The notes under the pieces: generated by a model
What the model was told of the DNA's origin: nothing
Databases searched by the model: none
What the model saw: only the letters and a program-made list of their open reading frames with translations
Shown here: positions 27,580 to 39,484 of the stretch, in pieces
Layout: each line of letters opens with the position of its first letter
Position numbering within the stretch: position 1 is the stretch's first letter
Position numbers and translations under genes: made by a program
NCBI GenBank assembly: GCA_907163375.1
Contig: CAJQUW010015636.1
Span: forward strand, 124,001-188,000
Reading direction: 5' to 3'
From: Prostheceraeus crozeri
Taxonomy: Eukaryota > Platyhelminthes > Polycladida > Euryleptidae
DNA: 64,000 nucleotides

Positions 27580-28720
27580 TCAAATCCATACCTGGGAGGT
27601 TTGAAGCAATGAGACAAGAGCAGAGAGGTGGAGCAACAAAATATTGAGCAGCATGTCGATATTGATGAACTGAAATTCATTGCTTACATTGTTTTTGCTA
27701 TCAATTACAGACAAAGGGGGTTTGTCTTCTTGTAACATTGTGCTTGTGATTATGTTGCTGGCTCTGTGAACGTTGGTGGATGGGGGATGTATTGAGATCT
27801 TTTGTTCAATGTGTACGGTAAAATCCTCCCAGATTGCTTTGTTGCAGTTAGTAAAGGTGTGTTTGAGGTTTCTTTCTTTGGCCTCAAAAGATTTGCGTGT
27901 GGTGATGAGTATGGGTAGGTGGTCGGAATTGAGTTTGTTGAAGGGTTTCCATGCTGTGCGAGGTGCAATTTGACTGCTGTCTATGGATATATCTGGAAAA
28001 GAGTTCTGTTGGTTGTGGACCGAGGGGAGGCATGGAGGTATAGTGTTAAGTGTAGTGCAGTCGGTTGTGGCCAAGAAGTCGGCAATGTTGTCTCCTCTGC
28101 TGTCGTTGAGTGTTGAAAGCCATGTGGGTGAGTGTGTGTTTGCGTGTGTTGGGACAAGGTTTGCTGCGTTGGTTTGGTGATAGGTGAGAAAGCAGCTGAT
28201 TTCTGTGTTGGTTTCTTGTGTGAACGTGTAGTTGCCTTTCGGCGGGAGGTACGCGATGGTGATGAGGAATTGCTTGTTTTGTGCTAGGAGTATTTTGAGA
28301 TATTGTTGTTCTAGGTTTTTGTATGAAGACGGGATCTCTAAGACTTTGAATTTGACGGATCCTGTATGTATGTAGGTGAGGAGGCCACCGCATTTGTTGT
28401 GTGGTTTTGTTTCGTTAGGATGATGGTATAATTGGGAATGGTTGTTTTTTTAGTTTTGGAGGTGAGTTTGCTTTCTTGTATGCACGTGATGTCGGCTTGT
28501 CTAGGATGAGCTGTGTGAGGTCGGAGATTTTGTTTTGTCCAGTTTGGGGTTTGCATAGGTGAGTGTGATGTTTGTGCATTTGAGGTAAACCCAGCTTCGT
28601 TTGGGATGTTGCACCGCATGGATGTCTGTTTTCTTGTTGCTAGTCTGTTGCATGTGGTGCAAGTGTATGTAGGGGTGGGACCGGAGTTGCGCTCTGTTTC
28701 TCCCGCCAGGATAATGAAGA
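27580..28720 (-). pseudogene. LINE endonuclease fragment (I/jockey-like), decayed
   Basis: In minus orientation, scattered frames encode ITCIQESKL, IPNYTII, then NKLNSDHLPILIT and AIWEDFT, successive blocks of an APE-type LINE endonuclease and the region after it. Several frameshifts separate them. It lies in the intron between exons A and B of the coiled-coil gene, on the opposite strand. The plus-strand frames here are artefacts. Confidence 0.65.
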
Positions 28721-28780
28721 TCGCCAGCCATCACGCAGGAACAGGAGGCCACGGGGGAGGCGAATTACACCCTCACGCAG

Positions 28781-28951
28781 ACACCATCTTTGCCAATTCA
28801 AAAATCCTTCATTCGTGCTCTATGTTGCCAATTTTGTAAAAAATTAAAAATCCAAGAAACTTGGAAATTGATGAGGGATGATGCGATGGATGAAAACGAC
28901 AATATATCGAAAGTTTTGGAGAAGTCGGTAGCCACTAACCTTTTCGCTATG
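28781..28951 (+). CDS. Exon B of the host coiled-coil protein gene
   Basis: 57 codons between CTCACGCAG|ACA and GCTATG|GTAAGG, phase 0 at both ends. It encodes SLPIQKSFIRALCCQFCKK, then a helical acidic segment (RDDAMDENDNISKVLEKS). The only frame open over the whole exon is the one that links to exons A and C. The pyrimidine tract before the acceptor is weak. Confidence 0.55.
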
Positions 28952-30084
28952 GTAAGGATATCTCTTTGCAACCGTTAAATTCGGAAGGGCACACCAGCTA
29001 TACCTTATCTGTACAGTAGGGAGGCCCTATCGTATTACAGCGCCATAATTTTGAGGGCCTCCGTAGTGAAAGGCTAAACGAATTGCACCTACCTTGACAT
29101 CCACGAATTGCAAAATACGATATAGATATGTCAGTGTTGAAGACGTTCCTCTACCAGCACCAGAAATGCAGAAGAATTTCAAGGGATCCGGATTGGACGA
29201 TATCTACGGTACAATCCATTTATCAAGCACCACTTTTTCTGAAACTTTATGAAGAATTGGCAAAATAGGAATAAGCCTCAATTCTATCTACATGCTATTT
29301 GAGGGACTATTTATTACTCTACTACACGGGTTTCTATCATTTCGATATTGGAATGAATTCAGCAAATTTAACGAATGCAGTGCACATCCAGATCAAAAGC
29401 TTTCATTCACAACATGTGAAATAGCTCTGGCTATTATTGACGCGCTGTCTATGTAAACCATAAACGGTATACCACATGGCCCACCATTTCCCTTCCTTAG
29501 CCTCAAAGGAAAATCGCCAATATCGTAGTTGTAATTATTGTTATCTCATAAAATTTTGTCATCGTTTCAACGTCGTATAGACTCAAAATTTATCCAATGC
29601 CTAGTCGCTCACAGCAAATGATCAACTATCAACAGTCTGGGCCGTGCCATAGATATAATTTAACAACTTATCTTCTTAAGTAATTGAAAGTAGTGTTTTA
29701 TAAACGATGTTTTTGCAATATTCTAAAATAATAAGCATCATGTTTTTGCTCTTTTATCCCAGCATTTTGCATCTTTCATATATAATTGAACAATACATTA
29801 ATTGTATCAGCAACCTCGGCAGCTTCTTTGATGTATGAAATAATGCATCTGTAATGTCGATGGTACGTTATTCGCAAGTTCAAAAAGTCGCAGGTTCATA
29901 TCATACTACTTATATTTGCAAAAGGCTACATAATTTCTTGAAAATGCTATAGGCATTCGTATTCGCCATCATATTCGTATCCATGGATAGAATGTAGTGT
30001 CTTAATCTCCTCTTGCTTTGAACAAAGCATCAGTGTTTCTGTCAAATCATTTGGTCTTCATGCGCTCAATTATAGTTCAAAACT

Positions 30085-30310
30085 GCAACTACGTATGTAA
30101 AAGCATGCTTAAAAACACTGTTCTAAAACATGCCTAAAGCAGCTGTTATAAATATTATGCTGAAAATCACAACTTAAAAGCATGAAGACCAGGCTTAACA
30201 ACCTTGTTTAGAACAGAGCATAAAACACATGTTCATAAGAGTGGTTTAAAACCACCATTGAAAAGAATGTGCAAAGTGTGGATTTAGAGCCATGTTTAAA
30301 AACATGATCA
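30085..30310. repeat. Degenerate short-period repeat
   Basis: Loosely repeated units of TTTAAAA or CTAAAAC flanked by ACA/TGT (for example GGTTTAAAACCACC, GTTTAAAAACATG) recur every 12-20 bp. The units are diverged, and no sharp consensus is visible. Confidence 0.3.
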
Positions 30311-30842
30311 GAAAAAATGTGATACATGCAGGAAATATGACACTTAATATTTGAAATGGTGAAAATTAAATCAACGGGAAAAGAACTGAATCGATTTAAG
30401 TGGAGTACGAATCGATGGCTTGAATTGTTGCAGGCAATGAAACATGTGTCAACTGATTTCAAGAGCCTAACTTGTGTGGGTCATTGCTTAAAAAGATGAA
30501 GCAAAATTTGATGTTCGTTTGTAAAAAGGCAAGTTCTGCTCTCCTATTTTCATTGCCGACAATGAACAAAATGAATCAGGAAATCACTTCTTGTCCAACC
30601 TTTCCAGTTTCAAAGTCATCGATTGGGGCTTGTGTTATGTCGATCAGTTAGAAATTTGAAGCGGACAAAAATTGATTTTCTGATTTATCTTACTTTTGTC
30701 AGCCGCAAAACGTGGGGGGAAGAATTTGTCTTTTGACGAACGATCATAAAAAACTGTCTCCCGTGCAGCCATTAATATGAAGTAAAATTTGTTCAAAAAT
30801 CCATTTATCGACTTTATGAGCCAGTATTTTTCATATTTCCAG

Positions 30843-31019
30843 ACGCAAGGATTTTTATCTCAAATTCAAGAGCGGTTTCAGCTGCGTCAAGAAATTCATG
30901 AAAGCGCATTAAATGAAAGACTTCAAATATTCACAGACACTTTCGGTTCTATCGATCGATTGGTGGAGGAAGTCGGTTCCTTAAAGTCAACGTTTGAAGT
31001 TTTGAATATGAGCTCGTGA
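30843..31019 (+). CDS. Exon C of the host coiled-coil protein gene
   Basis: Follows the acceptor TTTTTCATATTTCCAG. It encodes TQGFLSQIQERFQLRQEIHE and a long helix, and ends in frame with TGA at 31017-31019. The stop overlaps a good donor (GTGAGT from 31016), so the exon might instead end at 31015 and join a further exon. Phase 0 at the 5' end matches exon B. Confidence 0.6.
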   Translation, partial: TQGFLSQIQERFQLRQEIHESALNERLQIFTDTFGSIDRLVEEVGSLKSTFEVLNMSS

Positions 31020-31408
31020 GTGATTGTCTTCTTATGGAAACTTTTGCGAAGTTGTGATGATATCATTTGACAATACATTTGTGATATTTCTATAATCAGT
31101 TTTAAAATTTTAACCTCAGCTAGATGAACACTGAGATTAAGAGTAGGTCAGTAGCTGGCTTGCCGGTGTGCATTGGCGAGGTTTTACTTTTCTACACCGA
31201 TTACAATACTCAACATGAGAATCTTTTAATTTTCTGTATCATCAAGTTATTGTAAGCTCAAATGGCTGATAAATCAAACCATCGAAAACTTATGTTTGCT
31301 ATGTCATATGATAGCATTCCGATGTCTTTGTGAAATTTAGTTAATGCGTATATTACTATATACTTCTGGTACGTGTGGGTAGTGCGTGATGAAATTGACT
31401 ATATATTG

Positions 31409-32002
31409 CACAGAATTAGATTCATCTGCGCGTGCTTCGGTTTCCTAGAAAGGAAGAATTGTATGCAACCTTAATGTCGAAATGGCACATCACAGCTCCT
31501 TCTCGAATGGATAATTCGTGTATCACTTGCTATTGGAAATGGCAAACAATAAGCTGTCAGCAGGGGACACCAGAGCCAGTGAGAGATGCGTGCGTGCTGT
31601 GATATCACTTCGCACACACCAAAACACACATCCCTGTCTTGGCTTCGATTCAATGTATGCACTATACAGAGAGCAATGCCGAGGAGAGGATGTGAAAACA
31701 TCAATTGAACTAATTTTCGTACGCCTGCCACTTTCTTTAATAATGATCGGAAGGGCCAACATTATGGAGAAAACTTGTGGGCAATGATCTGAAGTCTTCG
31801 AATCTGAAGGAATTTTGGCAATCGAAGCACTTTGCTGGAACTCACATTAATCCGCAAGCGACGCACGACTTTTTTTCCTATCTCTGTAAGGTATTAGGAA
31901 TTCCTTCTTGCCCACTTAATAGGTTCCTCTATGTGCCGTCAGTTTCGTATTAATCACACTTCTAGCAAACCGAAGCAGATAAACAAAATATTTAATTCTG
32001 TG
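31409..32002. mobile_element. 594-bp hAT MITE, copy 1
   Basis: Ends are CACAGAATTA and TAATTCTGTG with further inverted similarity (CTGC, CTTCGGTTTCCTAG / CTAGCAAACCGAAGCAG). Perfect 8-bp duplications ATATATTG lie directly outside. No transposase is encoded. A second copy in opposite orientation is at 52712-53315. Confidence 0.85.
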
Positions 32003-33084
32003 ATATATTGACTATTGCAAAACGTTGCAGTATGGTAAAAAATGAGATTCACTTAGAACATTGTCGTGATAATAATGATAAAATGATTTCTCTTCTAATG
32101 AATGTGTTTTAGCTTATCTCTTTTTATCTAGAAATTATTGCAAGTATGCGACGCACCAATCATTATTTTTGTATAGTTTTCAAATAATTTTGTGAGCTCT
32201 AAGTGCAAAATAAATTGACTTTCAGCCCGAAGTCCTGTAGAAAGAAACGTCAATGAACCGACTATTTTCAACTATTTTATAGGGTACTTGACATACATTT
32301 ATCATATTTCATAAACCAGCTTTGTGCATAGAACTTCGCAATTTTTTTGAAAGTTGCTATTATTGACTCTGATGATTTGCCACCAATTAATTAACCATTC
32401 TCATGTCGTAAGTTATCGAAATTTCTGCAGTCAACGAAGAGAAAAGATCAAACCCGTATTACTTCATTAGATTCTTCTTTTGCAAATACATGTAACTTGT
32501 ATGTACTATTAAAGCACATGATCATAAGCAGCATCATGTATGATTCCATGATTTTTTTTTCATGCTTCATCAGTATTCATGATGAATGCACCGGAACTGA
32601 AGCACAAGAAATGAAAATCAGTCAGTAATGAAATGTTCTGATGACGGTTAACAGTTTGATTCTACGTAAATAGTTCACTGTGATTTACTGTACTTTCAAA
32701 TTTGCTCATTTGTGACTTAAATGAAAAGTAATAGGTTCAATTAATAAAAATGTACATATTCCGCTACTCGGAAGAAGATAACCATCATTTCCATGGAATA
32801 TCATTCAGAATTTTGAAAGGTATGGGTTGATGCTGCACAATATTGCAAATTAGTTCACTTTCATTTATAATACTTATCTCTGAAATAGTTCAGTTCACAT
32901 TATTGTCAGCAGATATAAAACTCAATTTGGTGAAGGAAGTCCCCTGACAGCAAATGGATATAAAGTCTGAGCACTCAAAGATTCAATAATTGCTTGACAA
33001 TTCAAACAACGTGCACGTCTCATGAGCTTTATATCCTCGGTGCAGAAATAATTCGCAGAGCTTGATTGCATTGCCTTCGTCGTC
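32003..33084. other. Gene-free stretch upstream of the channel gene
   Basis: No coding sequence recognised. TATA-like stretches occur, and GATATAAAACTC around 32911 could be part of a promoter of the gene at 33085. Confidence 0.35.
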
Positions 33085-34848
33085 ATGTTGAATAGACCCA
33101 GATTTGATCGTTACGTTGTCGATATTTTGATGCGTGATGACGCATCTGCCTTCAGCAAGCTTATTGAATATTATTATCCAACTCCAGAAAAATGCTTTGG
33201 TTTTCTGAACAGTTCTAAAGTACTGTCCGTAGGATCTTCATCCAACCTTTCATGTCGAGATGTTTGTCAGTCTGACAGAAATTTTCGATTCACAAAGCCA
33301 TTCTTGGTGGCGCATCTTTGTGGGGCGGTGGAATGTTGTCGCTATTTACTCTCTATCATGGATGGTCACCTGGTCCGAAATATAACAGAACATGAATTCA
33401 ATGCCCTTCATGTGTTGGCGATCGGTTTATACATGGCAATTCGCTCTGAGGAGCACTATGAAGCATTGAAAAAGGAAATCGAATTATCGCTACCTGAAGA
33501 GGATATAACAGCCGTGTATTGCAAGAGTTGTAAATTTGGTTTATATCCTATGGAATTGGCAGCTTATCTTGGACAAGTGAAACTTGCAGAAAGTTACATG
33601 TATAATTGTACACAAAGTATGGTTGGATCTGTCGTTTTAGGTGCACGCGAATATGCGGCCTATGATGTCAGCATGTACCATGCATGTAATAAGCGATTAC
33701 TGGTTGCCCCTCCAATTCTTTTGCTTCTCAATGCCGATAGGAAACGGCTTTTATTATACCAGAAAAAACGTGTTTTTCAAGATGATGGTTTAATGAATGC
33801 CTGGACTAGTGATTTAATCGAAAGAAACATCAAATTCACATATCCTCTTCCTATAATGTTACTTTTGCTGTTTCTTGTGTCCGTTTTCTTCAGTAAACAT
33901 TATCAAATCAAGAAGGTGAGAATAGTTTGTGAAGGCTGTGATGTAGAAAAGGCGTCACTGTTAGCCGGAGATCATACCACTCGCATGATCAGTGTCATTA
34001 GCTCCGCATCATTTACAATCATCACAGGACTTGTGTCAGTCTTCGGTATCGCTGCGTGCTTCTTGTTCTATAGTACCTCTCGCCGCTTAGGATATTGCGG
34101 TTCACGTCAACGTTTGTATATAGTCACCTTGCAATTCACATTGCCTAGCCTTCTTTATTTCCTGGCAAGTGTTTTTTCAACTGTTACTTATATTTATCCC
34201 ACTGATTTCTGCAGTTCTCCTGGCAAAGCACCGCATTTCTTTATCATCTATATTATCCAACAACTATCATTTTGTGTATTAATTACTATTGCTATGAAAG
34301 GTATTCCTCGTGTTGGACGATTTATCAACAACTTTTATAGTGTAGCTCCCTTCAGCATTATGTTTACAGCTGGTTATTTGTTTCTAATCCTCATTTTTAC
34401 CACATTATTCTTTAATATTTCAAGTCCCTTACCCTCTTGTAATTCAAATCTGACTACGATTAGTGCGCCGTCATCTCTCGACACAAGTTTTGCCAATTTT
34501 TCAGCTGCTTTCTATACGACTTTTCGACTGTCATTGAATATGCAAGATTATCCTCGCAATGACAGTAATGAAGGAATTGCTCTGCTTCATATCTTATTTG
34601 TCCTCATGACGCCAGTTGTAGCATTCAATTATATGATCGGTATTTTGTCAGCCCGCATGAACGATGTTGGTCCAATTGAGAATGAGATTGCAATTCAGCA
34701 CAATGTTTTGATGAGCGTTGTTTTCGAGATTATTTTCACGCCGATCAAGAAGCTGTATTACAGGCTGTGTGACAGAGTTCCGGAATGGCGCTTTATCATG
34801 TCATCACTGCATCGCACAGTTCCGCGCAATCAATTATCTACGTTATAA
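33085..34848 (+). CDS. TRP-channel-like ankyrin/multipass membrane protein, intronless
   Basis: 587 residues from ATG 33085. The N-terminal 200 residues hold ankyrin-like blocks (FLVAHLCGAVECCRYLLSIM; FGLYPMELAAYLGQVKLAES). From residue 253 there are about six hydrophobic helices: IMLLLLFLVSVFF, ISSASFTIITGLVSVFGIA, LQFTLPSLLYFLASVF, FFIIYIIQQLSFCVL, FSIMFTAGYLFLILIFTTLF and LLHILFVLMTPVVAFNYMIG. Before the last is a re-entrant-looking segment with FSAAFYTTFRLSL, in the place of the pore. This is the layout of TRPV/TRPA-type cation channels, and the final helix plus NYMIGILSARMNDV recalls the TRP S6 end. The length is shorter than usual TRPs. It has no introns, unlike most animal TRPs, so it may be a retrocopy or belong to an expanded intronless family. 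AATAAA is at 35029-35034. Confidence 0.65.
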   Translation: MLNRPRFDRYVVDILMRDDASAFSKLIEYYYPTPEKCFGFLNSSKVLSVGSSSNLSCRDVCQSDRNFRFTKPFLVAHLCGAVECCRYLLSIMDGHLVRNITEHEFNALHVLAIGLYMAIRSEEHYEALKKEIELSLPEEDITAVYCKSCKFGLYPMELAAYLGQVKLAESYMYNCTQSMVGSVVLGAREYAAYDVSMYHACNKRLLVAPPILLLLNADRKRLLLYQKKRVFQDDGLMNAWTSDLIERNIKFTYPLPIMLLLLFLVSVFFSKHYQIKKVRIVCEGCDVEKASLLAGDHTTRMISVISSASFTIITGLVSVFGIAACFLFYSTSRRLGYCGSRQRLYIVTLQFTLPSLLYFLASVFSTVTYIYPTDFCSSPGKAPHFFIIYIIQQLSFCVLITIAMKGIPRVGRFINNFYSVAPFSIMFTAGYLFLILIFTTLFFNISSPLPSCNSNLTTISAPSSLDTSFANFSAAFYTTFRLSLNMQDYPRNDSNEGIALLHILFVLMTPVVAFNYMIGILSARMNDVGPIENEIAIQHNVLMSVVFEIIFTPIKKLYYRLCDRVPEWRFIMSSLHRTVPRNQLSTL

Positions 34849-34899
34849 GATGTCAGACTGTATGATTTTCACAGTGTGTTGTGTTAGTATATTTTGGCT

Positions 34900-36049
34900 G
34901 TGATGAATATCAATGACTTTCATTGATATGCGTTGTCTGTATTTTGTCTTACTTTTAATTAATTCGATGTTTATAAGAAGTTCGACAGTTTGTGAAATGT
35001 TTAAGAGCAAAATTTAACCTCTGACATGAATAAACATTGCTAGCTACTCATCATTAATTTTTCTTGAATTATGAAAGATTCAAAGTATTGAGCAGTCCTC
35101 ACCTAGCTCAAATGAGGGATGTGGAGTCAGATTCTCGCAAATTTTCCAGGAGTCGAAGTCCTAAAAATGATAGAATTCCTTCTTCTGCCTCATCATCCGG
35201 ATAAACTTCATTTTGAGGAAATCATTGCAATTGTTAAGACAAGTAACCTGACAAAGTTATCAAATCTCAACAGATGATAACCACCACTCATTACAAATTC
35301 TTTCTAATTGCTTTGAGTCTTCGTCAACTTTGTTGCGTCCAAGATTGCATAACTGTGATTGCTTGAAGTAGGCCTGATGAGTGTAGGCCAAGTATCAAAA
35401 CAACATAAATCACTCAGATTATGTACAGTAGGCCCATGTCGAATAGAACTGAACAGCATTTTCTGATTTAATTGACTACAGCGAGCGGATGATATAGTTT
35501 TTTTGAAGTTTCCGGTCTACAATTTCTTCTCTTCCTTTCAAAGATGCGTAGGAATTTGTGTAGGCCTATGCCTAAGAAGCTGATGGTCTGTTTAGTCTTC
35601 ACAATACTTCTCACTTCTTCAAGATTTTTTAGAAGTTATCCGTACTGATACTGTCTAGGAAGATTTTAAGAAATAATTTCGACAGTTCGAATGTAGTATT
35701 TCGACTGTAAAGCTTCTCGCAGTTTCCCATGGGTTCTCCTCTTCACAAGGAATCGCTATGTTTATTCTAGCTCCTCAGTCATAACTCTAAATTTGAAGTG
35801 ATATTGTTTCATATTTTTCATTATGAAAATATATCAGCGAATTGTAGATTTCATTTGTTGGATGATCCAACTGAACAATTTGTAATGGAATTTTATGGAG
35901 GTTTTTGCTCTACACTTTTTAGACACAGTCGTGTCTAACACTTTCTCTGAAATGAATACCTTCCTAAAAGGCCTATAAGGCATTTGGTTACATCTTTAAC
36001 TGCGATTTGCATGCAAACCTCCGAAATCTAAGTTTTGCTCACTTGATTG
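34900..36049. other. Gene-free stretch with decayed hAT end
   Basis: AATAAA at 35029-35034 ends the channel transcript. At about 35113 AGGGATGTGGAGTC resembles the hAT terminal sequence CAGGGATGCGGAGTC seen at 56378, probably a worn remnant. Nothing else is recognised. Confidence 0.4.
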
Positions 36050-36283
36050 ACTCAGACCAGGAATGCGGAGTCGGAGTCCTATCAAATGGTAGGACTCCGG
36101 ACTTCGGCCTATAACTAGACTCGAAATATACTCAGTGACAAAAAGAATGAAACAAGTCCTGATATGAATACTTATGACTTAAACTTGGTTGTACTGTACA
36201 TTTGTTTGTTGTTTGTAAAAGGAGAACTCGAATGCTTTACTCAAAAACATTTAATTTGATACTCATGATTTTATCAACTTAAG

Positions 36284-36700
36284 TTAGAAACGGGTGTGAC
36301 CACCGCGAGCATCCAAACAGGCATCGATGCGTGAGGGCATGGATGAGCACAGTCGCTGGATGAATGCCAGGTCTAAGAGGTTCCACTGCTCGATCAGTCT
36401 GTCGGCCAACATCTTCAAAGACACTGGTGGGTGGTTGTACCTCTCCCTCACTCTGCGACCTCGATTCATCAGTCCAGAGCACACGTTCCCACTGACTGTC
36501 ACTCCACGACTGATGACCTTGACACCACGTCACTCGTCTCCTTCAATGTTCCAGGCTCAGCGGAATTCTCACAGCGGGTCGTCGAGACTGTATACCAGCT
36601 TCTCGCAATCTTCGATATGCAGTTCGAACGCTACAGACAACGTTCCCAGCAACCTTCCAGTACACAATTAGCTTCGTGACGGACACAAATCTGTTTCTTT
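36284..36700 (-). pseudogene. Tc1 transposase, C-terminal part
   Basis: In minus orientation: SDSQWERVLWTDESR (containing the second catalytic Asp of the DDE triad), then after a frameshift PPVSLKMLADRLIEQWNLLD and IQRLCSSMPSRIDACLDARG, the typical Tc1 C-terminus. Frameshifts make it inactive. The N-terminal part lies at 40550-40977, beyond the LINE. Confidence 0.75.
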
Positions 36701-36887
36701 TAGCAGCTAAAACTAAGCGTGCATCTGTCCGCTTGGATAATAATAATAATAATAGCCGTTTATTTGTTTGAATGAGAATCGAGTAACTTTAGAGATGAAA
36801 ACACAAGAAAACACAGTACTCATAAAGAAAATGCAAAAAAAATACAGAAGTAATGTAAGTTAGCGTACTATTTCACTGTTGAAAAGT

Positions 36888-39458
36888 TTACTGGCAATGA
36901 AAAAGAAAGTGCTGCATCTTCGATAAGTGCGATAGTGCGGCAAGAGAAATCTTCCGGATGTCGACACTTGGCAGAAAATCGTGCAGTATGTGGTCGTTCT
37001 CCATCACTTTCTTTAGAAACCGCAATGACTGGTTTCTCCGTCGCTCTTGCAATGAACTCAAGCATTCCTCAGTACAATTCTTGCCACATATAACTTTATG
37101 GAAGCGACGTTGAAGTAATTCAAGTCGGCCAATGTCACCAATCGACATACTGAGAAACAAAGGTGCACAGTATTCAATGAAAGAGCGTGCCATGCCATTG
37201 TATGAACAGATCAATTGGTCTTTAGATAGGGAATTTTTAAGTATACGGAGTGCATACAAACGACGGGAAGCTACAGATACTGTGCTATCGACGTGGTCGT
37301 TCCATGTCCATCTTGAGTTAAAGGTGACTCCCAAAATCTTCAATCTGTCAACTTCAGTGACATCGCTAATCGTTGGCGAAACACAAGATTGTGTTTTCTT
37401 AATGGTGAGAATTTTACATTTGCTCAAATTCAGTGGAAGACCAAGCTGCTTGGAGCAATCAACAATTTTGGAATGTTCGTTTACCACATCCTCGACGCTT
37501 TTTGTCATGTCATCTTTATACAAAGGAATGCATAGGGTTGTGTCATCAGCATATTTAATAATGGCGCCCTTGCATGCATGAAAATCTGAAGACAGAGAAG
37601 CCACGGTATTAATAAAGAAGTAAGGACCAAGAATGGAACCTTGTGGTATCCCAGAAGTCACCGTGATAGTGGAACTAGTGTGGATGCCGACACGAATGAA
37701 TTGACGTCTCTGAAAAAGGTAAGATATTGTCCATTCAATAAATGCATTGGGAAATGACGAGCTGGCTAGTCTCTGAAGTATCTTATGGTGTGGCAACTTA
37801 TCAAAAGCCTTTGCGAAATCAAATGATACAATCACAGCACCCGATGTTGAAGCGTCATCTAGGTAACACGAAATAGTCTCATGAATAGCGATGAGGGCAC
37901 ATAAAGTTGAGGATCCCCTTCGAAATCCAAATTGATGAGGATCAATGCACCGGTCAAAATGATATCTAACTGATTCTAATATCAATTTTTCCATAATCTT
38001 CGCAGGAGTTGAAAGTACACTTATTGGTCGAATATCATTGACGGTTGGGTTCCTTGCTTTGGGGATAGGTGCAACGGCTGCAATCTTCCATGCGCAAGGG
38101 ACGCGACGTTCGAACACTGATTGCCTGTAGAGATTCGTTAGTATGTCTGTGATTATATGTGTGCATTCTCTGTACAGTTTATTGGGCAAATCATATGAGG
38201 ACTTCCTGACATCTAGTGACATCAGTAATTTGTAGACTGTCATCTCTTCAATATCAACATTCCAAGGTATTTGGTTGCATTCTTCAGGGAAATCGTTGAG
38301 GGGAAAGACATCTGCTGAATTGAAATTACCAGCAATCGCTTCATTGATGGCCTCGATGGCTTTAGAAGTATCCTTGAATTTCGACATAAGTTTATTCAGT
38401 GGATCTGCACTTTTTGTACCCAAATTTGTGTGAATGGCTGACCAAATGTTTTTCGTTGCAGCATTTTTGTCCAACTTATTTTTGCCTTATTGATTTCGCC
38501 TCGCACTTTCATTTTCAGGTAATTGTATACTTCATATTTTCCACATCGAAAGGCATGCCATCTTGAATTGATTAGGGACTTGAGATACGGGGTCATCCAG
38601 GGTTTGTCATTAGCAGTTTGTCGGACATAGGAAAATGGGATGAATTGATCAGCAGTTGTATTCAAAATCATGTGAAACTGATTGCATTTTTTCATCGAGC
38701 GAAAGATCGTTCTCATAAATGAAATTCCAATCAACAGCACTTAAATGATACTGAAATGATAATAAATGAGATTCACGGAGATCATATACTTTTCGAAAAA
38801 TAGCTTGAGACTGTTCTCCACATGAAATCTTTGGGCAAGCCAGTAAACACACATGAGCAGTTTTAGAAATGTCTAGTGGAGCACAATGTTCTATGCTTTC
38901 AAAATAGTCTGTCAATGAATCAGACATCAAGACATAATCCAATTCGGCATCTCCATAGGTAGGCCTGTTATTGATATTGCTCAGAGATAGATTGCTACAA
39001 ATTGTCGTAACATCAAATCGATTGAGGTCACCACATACTATAATGTCAAAATCCGGAAATTGCACTAACAATAAGTCAGCCTCTTGAATAAGAAAATCGT
39101 TGATGCAGGACTGCATACGGACCGCAGGTATAGGAGGAATATATAGAGTAATGATTACAAGTCTACATTTAGGCAAGATCAAAAATAGACATTCCAGCCC
39201 GTCAGGAACAGAAACATCCTTCCTAAAACATTCGATGGTATCCTTTAACCAAACCGCCACTCCACCACCTACTCGACCCTTACGGTCAGCGCGGAAAGAA
39301 GTAAAGTTCGGAATAGCAATTAATTGATCATCAATATTATCGTTGAGCCATGTCTCACAACAACAAAACACATCAATGTCTTTATCCAAGAGTGTAGTGC
39401 GTATTTCATCAATTTTTGGAAATACTGATCTCACATTTGACAGCAGTATAGTTGGCAA
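36888..39458 (-). pseudogene. LINE C ORF2: endonuclease plus reverse transcriptase
   Basis: Endonuclease motifs CCCETWLNDNID, GGGVAVWLKDTI and IIVCGDLNRF; reverse transcriptase motifs IRPISVLSTPAKIME, FGFRRGSSTLCAL, VSFDFAKAFDKLPHHKI, SGIPQGSILGPYFFI and catalytic KYADDTTLC. The protein would be close to 840 residues. Two frame changes, near 38,690 and 38,440, break it; the RT half (36888-38474) is one long open frame of 528 residues. The family is CR1/jockey-like, as for LINE B. Confidence 0.85.
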
Positions 39459-39484
39459 AGGCCTTTGTACACTCTCTAAAACCT

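Noticed and set aside
27919-28180. Plus-strand Val/Gly/Cys-rich frames
   Set aside because: Shadows of the minus-strand LINE endonuclease remnant.
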